A stretch of 7,021 bases of DNA from Clostridiales bacterium (GTDB lineage: Bacteria > Bacillota > Clostridia > Tissierellales > Sedimentibacteraceae), in contig DMJQ01000193.1 of the NCBI GenBank assembly GCA_003457065.1, positions 5,264 to 12,284 of the forward strand, in the 5' to 3' direction. Of the stretch, positions 1-6,305 are shown piece by piece; positions within the stretch are counted from its first letter, which is position 1; each line of letters opens with the position of its first letter. Both the position numbers and the translations under genes were made by a program. The notes under the pieces were generated by a model. It was not told the DNA's origin. It saw only the letters and a program-made list of their open reading frames with translations, and searched no databases.

Positions 1-96
1 TTTTGCTGCTGAAAGGTCGTTCTTGGGCTCTTCAACAGTCATGGTCGTTGTTTTTCCTTCTTGAGTCCTGAAACTCATCGATAATTTTTTAGACAT
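1..96 (-). CDS. DUF2922 family small protein (partial, C-terminus beyond left edge)
   Basis: The minus strand read from the ATG at 96-94 gives 32 codons without a stop before the window edge. The protein begins MSKKLSMSFRTQEGK and continues with TTTMTVEEPKNDL. This pattern of a short beta strand, a GKTxT turn and then V-x-EPK-x-DL is typical of DUF2922 proteins, which are about 70-75 residues long in Firmicutes, so roughly half is visible. A strong ribosome binding site (AAGGGGTGA on the minus strand, about 101-109) lies just upstream. It follows the DUF1659 gene by 37 bases on the same strand, and this DUF1659-DUF2922 order is a recurrent pairing in Bacilli and Clostridia. No function is established for the family. 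It has no signal peptide or membrane segment in the visible part. Confidence 0.8.
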   Translation of the reverse strand, partial: MSKKLSMSFRTQEGKTTTMTVEEPKNDLSAAK

Positions 97-133
97 GCTA
101 TCACCCCTTTCTTATAAATTTTTATATAAACAG

Positions 134-361
134 TTACTCTATTTCATTGACAAGTTCGTATTCTTCTTTTTTAACCAGCTTAGTCAGCGGATATGACTGA
201 AGATCTGATATGGCTGTTCCCAGTTCGTACAGATTCTCATTTGACACTGACGCTTTAACGTTTGAGAAAGTCTTGTTCTTAATAATGTTCTTATTATTTT
301 CGTCAAGCCCCGCATCTAAAACAAGCGTTAATTTTGAATTTGTGTGATTTTTCGCAATCAT
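134..361 (-). CDS. DUF1659 domain-containing small protein
   Basis: A 75-residue protein starting MIAKNHTNSKLTLVLDAG and containing LDENNKNIIKNKTFSNVK and, near the end, LQSYPLTKLVKKEEYEL. The 'G-DE-N-K...K-FSNVK...L...A-LQ-YPL' layout is that of DUF1659 proteins, and the length is normal for the family. I chose the ATG at 361-359 rather than the in-frame GTG at 370-368. The ribosome binding site AGGAGGTGAT (minus strand, about 366-375) overlaps that GTG and is correctly spaced for the ATG. The protein is small, soluble-looking and of unknown function. It is the first gene of a probable operon with the DUF2922 gene and is divergent from the DNA methyltransferase gene across about 110 bases. 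No convincing minus-strand promoter could be picked out; a TATAGT at 393-388 lacks a matching -35. Confidence 0.85.
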   Translation of the reverse strand: MIAKNHTNSKLTLVLDAGLDENNKNIIKNKTFSNVKASVSNENLYELGTAISDLQSYPLTKLVKKEEYELVNEIE

Positions 362-420
362 TGTTATCACCTCCTTTTGCTTTTAATACTATATAGCATT
401 TAGGAGCCGATTGTATTGAT

Positions 421-449
421 TTAATTTCAGTATCATGTTAATATATACT
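421..449 (+). promoter_or_regulatory. Possible sigma-A promoter for the methyltransferase gene
   Basis: TATACT at 444-449 is a good -10 hexamer. Seventeen bases upstream, TTAATT at 421-426 is only a weak -35 match (three of six positions). A better-looking TTGATT at 416-421 is too far away (22-base spacer). Transcription would start near 456, just before the ribosome binding site AGAGGTG at 465-471, giving a very short leader. The -10 is reasonable and the -35 is doubtful. Confidence 0.35.
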
Positions 450-474
450 AAACGATGCAATTCAAGAGGTGCCT

Positions 475-2355
475 ATGAACAAGTCACTGCTGAAAGGAAT
501 GAATTCTTTAATAAAAGATTTAGGAAACTATGATTACATAAGCAGAGTAAGGTATGTAATCTTTCTGGTGTCCAAGGTACTTTACGACTGCAAAGCTAAC
601 GGCTTTCGCATTTTAGACGAAAATTTTCACTCTTACAAATCAACCCCATATTTTTTAACTGATAAAGAGAATATATTTAATGAATATGAATATTTTAATC
701 TCGGAATTTACGAAGCCGAAGAAAGAATATTCAACTTGATTGCATCCGGCAGGCGGAATTTTGATTTAAACAACTTCCGGCCGGCAAGACTGTACGAAGC
801 TTTGCTGACCAGCAGGGAAAGAAAGAACCTGGGGCAGGTATACACACCTGCTGATATTATAGATCAAATGCTTTCTCAGCTGTTTGAAATTAAAGGAATA
901 GATAAAAATACAAAGATTCTCGACCCTTCATGCGGTGGCGGATATTTCCTGATTGAATCGTTTAAAAAAATAAAAAATGATTTGAAGGAGGAAGTTAATG
1001 ATAAATATATTATTGAAAACATGATTTACGGAATAGATATAGATGATTTTTCAATATTTCTCACAAAAGCGGGCATTCTCTTTGCCGGCAGCTGCTCAGA
1101 TGTTCATTTTAACATATTTAATCTTGATTACCTCACAGATTCATTTAAATTAAACAACTTTGACATCATAGTCGGAAACCCTCCATATGTTGGTCATAAA
1201 AACACATCCATGGAATACAAAAAAGCGTTGTACAAAAAGTATCCCGAAGTGTTTTATGACAAGGCAGACATATCCTACTGCTTCTTTAAAAGAAGCATGG
1301 ATATCCTTGAATCTGACGGCATGATATCTTTTATCACCTCCAGATACTTTATGGAAGCTTTATATGCCGACAGAATGAGAGCATATTTAAAAAATAACTT
1401 TGACATTATTTCGATTGTTGATTTCAGCGGAAATAAAGTGTTCAAAGACGCTATGGTAAGCCCTACACTGATTACATTGTCAAATAAAGGCGGAAACAAA
1501 AACAGCTTTTCATACGTCAAATTTTATGAGGACAATACGAAGGAAAAATTTCTTTATAGTCAGGAAAAGCTTAAGGATGCAGGCTGGACTATTCTGAAAG
1601 ATGAGGACGAACAGCTGTTCAACCGCATTGAATCAGTCTCCAACACATGCATATCCGAGCTGTGCACCATCAAGCAAGGGATTATAACCGGATTGGACAA
1701 GGCATTCATCGTCGATGAAAATGCAATCGAAAAATATGAATTTGAAAGCAATTTGCTCAGAAAATGGATTAAAAACAGCAGCATATCAAAATCAGGCATA
1801 AAATATAATAACTTATACCTGCTATACACAAATATGATAGACTGCGAGCAAAGTTATCCGCATACAATTAAGTACCTGTCTTCCTTTAAGCAGAAACTGC
1901 AAAACAGGAGAGAATGCGTAAAAGGTTACAGAAAGTGGTATGAGCTGCAATGGGGCAGGATTCGATCCGATTTTGAAAATCCGAAAGTTGTTTTCCCGTT
2001 TAAATCAAGAGGCAACAATTTTTATTATGATGTAAATGAATACTTCTGCAGCGCAGATGTATATCTGATGAATAATTTCACCGAAAAAATTCAGTTGAAT
2101 TATTTCCTGTCGTACCTTAACTCGGACATTTTCGAATTTTATTTTAAATGTCTTGCCAAAAAAGTCGGGAACAATATTTATGAATATTATCCCAATAAAT
2201 TAAGCAGTGCTAAAATATTTTTACCTCAGGAAAACAGTCTACAAAATATATCTGATTTAGGAAAAATTAGTATTGAAATATTTCTTAAAAAGGTGTTTAA
2301 TATATCCGAAGAGGAGGTAAATAATATAATATATAAATATGTTTATAAAGGGTGA
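475..2355 (+). CDS. CamA-like solitary adenine-N6 DNA methyltransferase (Eco57I/TaqI-type)
   Basis: A 626-residue S-adenosylmethionine-dependent DNA adenine methyltransferase. Order of parts: a helical N-terminal segment (about 1-112) with no recognisable PD-ExK nuclease motif; the LGQVYTP element (119-125); motif I, DPSCGGG (150-156), for cofactor binding; YGIDID (185-190); the catalytic NPPY (235-238) after FDIIVG; then a TaqI-like target recognition region with QGIITGLDKAFI (401-412) and an NRREC...KWYELQWGR block (477-495), ending near NIYEYYPNK. From memory these blocks, including NPPY-VGHK, KAD, SRYF and SADVY, match CamA of C. difficile closely; CamA is 577 residues and modifies CAAAAA. 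This protein has about 90 more residues before YTP. I chose the ATG at 475 because AGAGGTG (465-471) is its ribosome binding site; the GTG at 469 lies inside that site. No endonuclease gene is adjacent. An Eco57I-like RM fusion is less likely given the length. Methyltransferase is near certain; the CamA relationship is recalled, not computed. Confidence 0.93.
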   Translation: MNKSLLKGMNSLIKDLGNYDYISRVRYVIFLVSKVLYDCKANGFRILDENFHSYKSTPYFLTDKENIFNEYEYFNLGIYEAEERIFNLIASGRRNFDLNNFRPARLYEALLTSRERKNLGQVYTPADIIDQMLSQLFEIKGIDKNTKILDPSCGGGYFLIESFKKIKNDLKEEVNDKYIIENMIYGIDIDDFSIFLTKAGILFAGSCSDVHFNIFNLDYLTDSFKLNNFDIIVGNPPYVGHKNTSMEYKKALYKKYPEVFYDKADISYCFFKRSMDILESDGMISFITSRYFMEALYADRMRAYLKNNFDIISIVDFSGNKVFKDAMVSPTLITLSNKGGNKNSFSYVKFYEDNTKEKFLYSQEKLKDAGWTILKDEDEQLFNRIESVSNTCISELCTIKQGIITGLDKAFIVDENAIEKYEFESNLLRKWIKNSSISKSGIKYNNLYLLYTNMIDCEQSYPHTIKYLSSFKQKLQNRRECVKGYRKWYELQWGRIRSDFENPKVVFPFKSRGNNFYYDVNEYFCSADVYLMNNFTEKIQLNYFLSYLNSDIFEFYFKCLAKKVGNNIYEYYPNKLSSAKIFLPQENSLQNISDLGKISIEIFLKKVFNISEEEVNNIIYKYVYKG

Positions 2356-2367
2356 TGACGCAAATTG
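2347..2367 (+). promoter_or_regulatory. Ribosome binding site deciding the TTG start of the SLH gene
   Basis: AAAGGGTGATG at 2347-2357 overlaps the TGA stop of the methyltransferase (2353-2355) and stands about eight bases before TTG (2365-2367). The ATG at 2355-2357 is in another frame and stops after seven codons, so it is not the start. The overlap suggests translational coupling of the two genes. Confidence 0.75.
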
Positions 2368-3993
2368 AAGAAATTTAAAAAGCTATTATTACTAATTACT
2401 ATTTTTATTGTGTTATCCATTCAGCCAGCATTGGCGAAAACTGTGTATTACGATACTTATAATCATTGGGCGGAAAGCGATGTAGATTTTGCTTCCAATA
2501 CTCTTAAGGTTTTCAAGGGTTACGGAGACTTCACTTTCAAACCGGAAAATAACATCACAAGAGCTGAGTTCATTACTGCCTTAGCAAAAACAGCTTATCG
2601 ACAAAATAAAATGAATGAAATTTACACAAGCGGCATGTCTTACAGCGATATGTCAAACAAGCATTGGTCCTATACCTTTGTTATTTCTATGTACGAGCAT
2701 TTAAAAACAAACCGGGGCTATTCATTTTCAGACATTTTTCCCGGACAGAATTTTTACCCTGACAAGCCGATTACCAGGGAGGAATCAGCTGCTTTAATAG
2801 CGGCATTCTGCAAGGATGCGGTTTATGATAATCCCCTGAATTTCAAAGACGTGAAAACAAACGGCAAATTTTACAATGAAATTAAAAGACTTTACAACGC
2901 AGGAATCATTACCGGATATGAAGACGGAACATTTAAAGGCAATAATAATATTACCAGGGCGGAAGCCGCCGCATTAATAAAAAGAGTTTATTACGATATT
3001 AAAACAAGCGATCACGGCAAATATTTAACCAAGCTTGAATTTCTCCCGATTAAGGGCGAAGACATGTATTCATATTTCGGCAATTACAGTTGGAACGGCG
3101 CAGACGCTACAGACAAAAAATACATAAAAGCCAAGGACACTTTGGAGTATGTATATTTCGGCGGATATATTTTCCCCGAAGATGAGCATCTATACGACTT
3201 AAACGCAATCGAAACAATGGCGTCACTGCGTTCAAGCGGCTACTACAACGTAGCGGGCACCAACTTTTACATGATTACATTCGGTAATTATTCCGACTCT
3301 GAAAAGGCACAATTTGCAAATGAGATACTGGCAAATATAATTGCACGTAATGATTTCAAGGACTCAGACCTGATGCAGATCTTTGCATTGGTAAGTAAGT
3401 ATGATGTCAAGGAATACTTGTACATGGGTGCGCTGGAAAAATGGAACGGCCTCACTGCAAGTGACAACGCCAAAGCAAATATTTTGTTTTTCAGATATGC
3501 TTATTACATTAAGAACAATAACAAAGAAATGCTTAAAGCCCTCGTTTATGACGATTTAAAAAAAGCAAACAACATACCTTCCCTCTTAGACATTAACTGG
3601 GGTTTGACAGCAGGTTCTGAAGCAATTGATTTTAGAAATTATAATTTCGGTAATTACAGTTTTTCACTTTACAAGGATACGACGCTTTACAGATACACCT
3701 TAAATCCTCTTTCTTCTGTTAATTACAATTCCAAGGTTGTGGAACTGGTTAACATGCTGCTGATAGAAAAAAGCGTAAAGCCGTCAACTGCCAGCCTGAC
3801 AAACTACGAAAGTATTTTTAACAAATATTCTTTAAACAGATTGTATGTGTTAAACTTCATCGGTGAAAAAGAAAGAGCTTTCATAGAAGGTATCAACGAT
3901 TACGAAATAATCAAGACCTTTAATATTTACAAAACCAACAAGGCAGCTATTGATGATACCTACACGGGAATTTTAAAGAAAGTGAAAGAATAA
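2365..3993 (+). CDS. Secreted S-layer-homology (SLH) domain protein with unknown C-terminal region
   Basis: A 542-residue exported protein. The TTG start gives MKKFKK followed by a hydrophobic stretch (7-19) and PALA|KT, a standard signal peptide with predicted cleavage after A24. Three SLH repeats follow, at about 28-80, 92-152 and 158-212. Each ends in the helix-capping motif that binds secondary cell wall polymer: ITRAE at 64-68, ITREE at 136-140 and ITRAE at 196-200. SLH triplets anchor proteins non-covalently to pyruvylated wall polysaccharide, so the protein should sit on the cell surface. The remaining 330 residues (213-542) match nothing I recognise. They are rich in Tyr, Asn and Lys, have no membrane segment or sortase motif, and contain the pentapeptide FGNYS three times (238, 306 and 428). 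The gene follows the methyltransferase by nine bases and is probably in its operon; it ends in a strong terminator. Surface anchoring is well supported, while the job of the C-terminal part is unknown. Confidence 0.92.
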   Translation: MKKFKKLLLLITIFIVLSIQPALAKTVYYDTYNHWAESDVDFASNTLKVFKGYGDFTFKPENNITRAEFITALAKTAYRQNKMNEIYTSGMSYSDMSNKHWSYTFVISMYEHLKTNRGYSFSDIFPGQNFYPDKPITREESAALIAAFCKDAVYDNPLNFKDVKTNGKFYNEIKRLYNAGIITGYEDGTFKGNNNITRAEAAALIKRVYYDIKTSDHGKYLTKLEFLPIKGEDMYSYFGNYSWNGADATDKKYIKAKDTLEYVYFGGYIFPEDEHLYDLNAIETMASLRSSGYYNVAGTNFYMITFGNYSDSEKAQFANEILANIIARNDFKDSDLMQIFALVSKYDVKEYLYMGALEKWNGLTASDNAKANILFFRYAYYIKNNNKEMLKALVYDDLKKANNIPSLLDINWGLTAGSEAIDFRNYNFGNYSFSLYKDTTLYRYTLNPLSSVNYNSKVVELVNMLLIEKSVKPSTASLTNYESIFNKYSLNRLYVLNFIGEKERAFIEGINDYEIIKTFNIYKTNKAAIDDTYTGILKKVKE

Positions 3994-4058
3994 AAGATTC
4001 TTCGGGGCGCCCGCCGAATGATGAGTCATTCGGCGGCAAAGCCTGAAGAATCTTTTTT
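3992..4058. terminator. Bidirectional Rho-independent terminator between SLH gene and pepT
   Basis: The outer arms AAAAGATTCTTC (3992-4003) and GAAGAATCTTTT (4045-4056) pair over 12 bases. Inside them, CCGCCGAATGA (4011-4021) and TCATTCGGCGG (4026-4036) pair over 11 bases around a TGAG loop. The plus strand then runs into TTTTTT (4053-4058), and the minus strand into TTTTATT. It lies exactly between the convergent stops of the SLH gene (3993) and pepT (4066), so it can serve both transcripts. Confidence 0.9.
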
Positions 4059-4065
4059 ATTCACA

Positions 4066-5283
4066 TTAAACGTACAATTTAATTATTTCTGTCAACAGTT
4101 CAACCACTTTTTCCATGGACTGAACAGGAATGTATTCGTATCTGCCGTGGTAGTTGTGTCCGCCTGTGCACAGGTTAGGGCAAGGAAGACCCATGTAAGA
4201 CAATCTTGCACCGTCGGTTCCTCCTCTTATGGGAACAATGACCGGCTCGATGCCTATGTTTTTCATGGCTTTCTGCGCAGTTTCAATAATGTGCATATGA
4301 GGCAGTATCTTTTCCTTCATATTGTAGTATGAATCTTTTATCTCTAACTCAACTGTTCCTTCTCCGTATTTCTCATTTAAATAATCTGCTATTTTTACGA
4401 ATCTGTCCTTCTTAGCATTGAATTTGTCCAGGTTGTGATCCCTTATTATGTAACTTAAACAAGTTTTTTCAACGTCTCCGCTTATGTCGTTCAAGTGGCT
4501 GAATCCCTCGTAATTTTCCGTGTTTTGCGGCATTTCTTCAGCCGGAAGCATTCCCTGAAATTCCATTGCCGTAAGTATTGAATTTTTCATTTTATTTTTT
4601 GCGGAGCCTGGATGAATATTAACTCCGTTTATTTGAATTCTGGCACTTGCCGCGTTGAAATTTTCGTACTCTATTTCCCCTAACTTTCCACCGTCAACAG
4701 TGTAGGCAAAGTCCGCTCCAAAGCCTTTCACATCGAACTTATTTGCTCCGTTTCCGACTTCCTCGTCAGGAGTAAAGCCTATTTTGATTGTTCCGTGCTT
4801 TATGCCGGGATTGTTTATGAAATATTCCGCCATGGACAATATCTCCGCTATTCCTGCTTTGTTGTCGGCTCCAAGCAATGTTGTGCCATCGGTAACAATC
4901 AGATCGTTGCCCACATAATCCAACAGATGCTCAAATGTTTCAGTCTTCATCACTATATTTTTTTCTTCATTCAGGACAATGTCTCTGCCATCATAATCAT
5001 GAACTATTTTAGGCTTAATGTCATCGCCGGGCATATCCGGAGATGTGTCCATATGTGCAATGAAACCTATTACCGGCACATCTTTATCAGTGTTTGACGG
5101 AACAGTTCCGTAGACATATCCGTGCTCATCCGTGAATGTATACTTTATTCCCATGGACTTCATTTCTTCTACCAGGTAACGTGCCAGCACTTTTTGTTTT
5201 TCGCTGCTTGGAATAACTTCCAAATCCGGTACTGATTGAGTGTCAAATTTCACATAATTTAAAAATCTTTCGTGTACTTTCAT
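4066..5283 (-). CDS. pepT: Peptidase T (tripeptide aminopeptidase, M20 family)
   Basis: A 405-residue cytoplasmic dizinc aminopeptidase that removes the N-terminal residue from tripeptides, part of peptide use and turnover. All hallmark motifs are present: IAHMDTSPD, with H77 and D79 as metal ligand and active-site Asp; LLGADNKAG, with bridging D140; TPDEEVG, with catalytic base E174 and ligand E175; YTVDGG, with D197; and [12 protein letters not shown], with H379. [12 protein letters not shown] (351-362) is another PepT signature. The positions and length (usual about 405-410) fit the Escherichia coli enzyme almost residue for residue. The middle part (about 208-320) is the dimerisation lid domain. 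The start is set by AGGAAGGA (minus strand, about 5291-5298) upstream of the ATG at 5283-5281. It has its own promoter, is divergent from the LUD gene and is convergent with the SLH gene. It appears intact and ordinary. Confidence 0.97.
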   Translation of the reverse strand: MKVHERFLNYVKFDTQSVPDLEVIPSSEKQKVLARYLVEEMKSMGIKYTFTDEHGYVYGTVPSNTDKDVPVIGFIAHMDTSPDMPGDDIKPKIVHDYDGRDIVLNEEKNIVMKTETFEHLLDYVGNDLIVTDGTTLLGADNKAGIAEILSMAEYFINNPGIKHGTIKIGFTPDEEVGNGANKFDVKGFGADFAYTVDGGKLGEIEYENFNAASARIQINGVNIHPGSAKNKMKNSILTAMEFQGMLPAEEMPQNTENYEGFSHLNDISGDVEKTCLSYIIRDHNLDKFNAKKDRFVKIADYLNEKYGEGTVELEIKDSYYNMKEKILPHMHIIETAQKAMKNIGIEPVIVPIRGGTDGARLSYMGLPCPNLCTGGHNYHGRYEYIPVQSMEKVVELLTEIIKLYV

Positions 5284-5315
5284 TTTATATCCTTCCTATG
5301 TATTGTTTGGTAATA

Positions 5316-5344
5316 ATTATAGCACCTATGAATTTTTATATCAA
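5316..5344 (-). promoter_or_regulatory. Sigma-A-type promoter of pepT
   Basis: On the minus strand TTGATA (5344-5339) is followed after exactly 17 bases by TATAAT (5321-5316), a perfect -10 that is also preceded by TGC (extended -10). The expected start of transcription is near 5309, leaving a leader of about 25 bases that contains the ribosome binding site. Confidence 0.85.
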
Positions 5345-5376
5345 TTATTTATTGCGCATGATTTCACTATGACAGC

Positions 5377-5400
5377 AAAAGTTCAAGGCCTTAATCTTTT
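5377..5400. repeat. Imperfect 24-bp dyad between divergent promoters
   Basis: AAAAGTTCAAGG and CCTTAATCTTTT form two 12-base arms with ten of twelve positions complementary, centred on the palindrome AAGGCCTT. The dyad lies about 33 bases upstream of the pepT -35 and about 45 bases upstream of the LUD-gene -35, a position suited to a regulator of either gene. The function is inferred only from symmetry and place; in so AT-rich a region part of the match could be chance. Confidence 0.35.
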
Positions 5401-5445
5401 AATACCGCGAATGCGGGCGAGGCGGCACGGGTTTTTATATTACAG

Positions 5446-5474
5446 TTGAATTCATGCCTTTAATATACTATAAT
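5446..5474 (+). promoter_or_regulatory. Sigma-A-type promoter of the LUD-domain gene
   Basis: TTGAAT at 5446-5451 and TATAAT at 5469-5474 are separated by exactly 17 bases. Transcription should begin near 5481, about 30 bases before the start codon, with the ribosome binding site AGGAGGG at 5499-5505 in between. This is one of the two best promoter matches in the window. Confidence 0.85.
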
Positions 5475-5511
5475 TGTTACGATTAGAATAATAAATTCAG
5501 GAGGGATAAAA

Positions 5512-6147
5512 ATGGATTTTATAAAAGAGGCTTACAGGGTAAAAAGTGATACTATTATTAAAAATCTCAAGAAAAGAAACATGGAAGGCTGCTATGTTGA
5601 CACTAAGACAGAAGCAATAGAAAAAGTAATGTCCATGATTAACAAGGATGATATTGTGTCATGGGGCGGTTCATACACTATTGATGAATTAGGGATCAAG
5701 AAGCTTTTAGAAGAAAAACAGGTTTCAGTTATTGACAGAGATAAAGCCGGCTCTCCCGAAGAAAGAATAAAACTGATGAAACAGGCTTTAACAGCAGATA
5801 TTTTCCTGACAAGCACCAACGCAATAACCATGGACGGCGAATTAATGAACGTTGACGGAAACGGCAACAGACTTGCCGCATACTGCTACGGACCCGACAG
5901 TGTAATCGTGGTTGCCGGAATGAACAAGGTTGTTCCTGATTTAGGCGATGCACTGGGAAAGATAAGATCTGATGCAACGGTTCCCAACGCATTCAGGACA
6001 AATTCACAGTCACCTTGCCGCTTTACAGGCAAATGTTCGGAATGCACTTCGAAAGATACATTGTGCAGCCAGATACTTGTTACAAGGTACTGCAAGCCTC
6101 AGAACAGAATTAAGGTAATACTTGTGGGAGAAGATCTGGGGTTCTAA
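5512..6147 (+). CDS. Stand-alone LUD-domain protein ('lactate utilization protein', LutC/YkgG-like fold)
   Basis: A 211-residue soluble protein filled by one LUD (formerly DUF162) domain, the fold shared by LutB and LutC of the bacterial lactate oxidation system. Visible signatures are VSWGGSYTIDELGI (49-62), VIDRDKAG (73-80), FLTSTNAITMDGELMNVDGNGNR (98-120) and YGPDSVIVVAGMNKVV (126-141). The C-terminal part holds a cysteine cluster, C169-x5-C175-x2-C178-x6-C185 with C194 after it, which could bind a metal or iron-sulfur centre. There are no LutA or LutB genes beside it; it has its own promoter and its own terminator. Solitary short LUD proteins of this type are common in Clostridia and are named only by homology, so a role in lactate oxidation should not be assumed. 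The start is set by AGGAGGG at 5499-5505. Confidence 0.9.
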   Translation: MDFIKEAYRVKSDTIIKNLKKRNMEGCYVDTKTEAIEKVMSMINKDDIVSWGGSYTIDELGIKKLLEEKQVSVIDRDKAGSPEERIKLMKQALTADIFLTSTNAITMDGELMNVDGNGNRLAAYCYGPDSVIVVAGMNKVVPDLGDALGKIRSDATVPNAFRTNSQSPCRFTGKCSECTSKDTLCSQILVTRYCKPQNRIKVILVGEDLGF

Positions 6148-6173
6148 AATCCGGCTAACAATACAGCAACTAA

Positions 6174-6199
6174 AGAGCGCATTCTGCGCTCTGTTTTTT
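6174..6199 (+). terminator. Rho-independent terminator of the LUD gene
   Basis: AGAGCGCA (6174-6181) and TGCGCTCT (6185-6192) form a perfect 8-base GC-rich stem with a TTC loop, followed by G and six T residues (6194-6199). It begins 27 bases after the LUD stop codon. Confidence 0.93.
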
Positions 6200-6225
6200 C
6201 AATTGCTACATGTCAGACAATTGAA
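6198..6225. repeat. Inverted repeat upstream of sbcD
   Basis: TTCAATTG (6198-6205) and CAATTGAA (6218-6225) are perfect 8-base inverted arms around 12 bases that contain the palindrome ACATGT (6208-6213). The left arm overlaps the end of the terminator's T run. It could be an operator for sbcD or a weak second hairpin. No clear sigma-A promoter for sbcD was found in 6226-6292; TTGAGT at 6243-6248 is followed 17 bases later only by TAAAAG. Confidence 0.4.
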
Positions 6226-6305
6226 TAGATTAAAATCATGAGTTGAGTAACAACCTATGAAGAAATAAAAGCAACAAACCCAGAAAAACTATAAGGGGGA
6301 CAAAA

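Noticed and set aside
1275..1829. Two minus-strand open frames inside the methyltransferase gene
   Set aside because: They lie opposite conserved methyltransferase motifs and show no start signals or recognisable domains.
475..3993. A restriction-modification system
   Set aside because: Only the methyltransferase is present. The next gene is a secreted SLH protein, the divergent genes are tiny DUF proteins, and the methyltransferase N-terminus lacks a visible nuclease motif.
4018..4332. Plus-strand 104-codon open frame opposite the 3' end of pepT
   Set aside because: It starts inside the terminator hairpin, lacks a ribosome binding site, is fully antisense to a clear pepT and its translation has no family features.
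4795..5097. Plus-strand 100-codon open frame opposite pepT
   Set aside because: Shadow of the pepT coding sequence with no ribosome binding site; the cysteine- and histidine-rich translation is an artefact of the opposite strand.
5404..5436. Rho-independent terminator at the GC-rich island followed by T residues
   Set aside because: The G-rich right side has no adequate complementary left arm; only a 4-base stem forms, and there is no upstream gene on that strand.
5592..6095. Three overlapping minus-strand open frames opposite the LUD gene
   Set aside because: All are antisense to a well-supported conserved protein, lack ribosome binding sites and conflict with each other.
5512..6147. lutC of a lactate oxidation operon
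   Set aside because: LutA and LutB are not adjacent and the gene is bounded by its own promoter and terminator, so only the domain family can be named.
6198..6225. LexA/SOS box before sbcD
   Set aside because: The Gram-positive LexA box is of the GAAC-N4-GTTC type; the inverted repeat here (TTCAATTG-N12-CAATTGAA) does not match in sequence or spacing.
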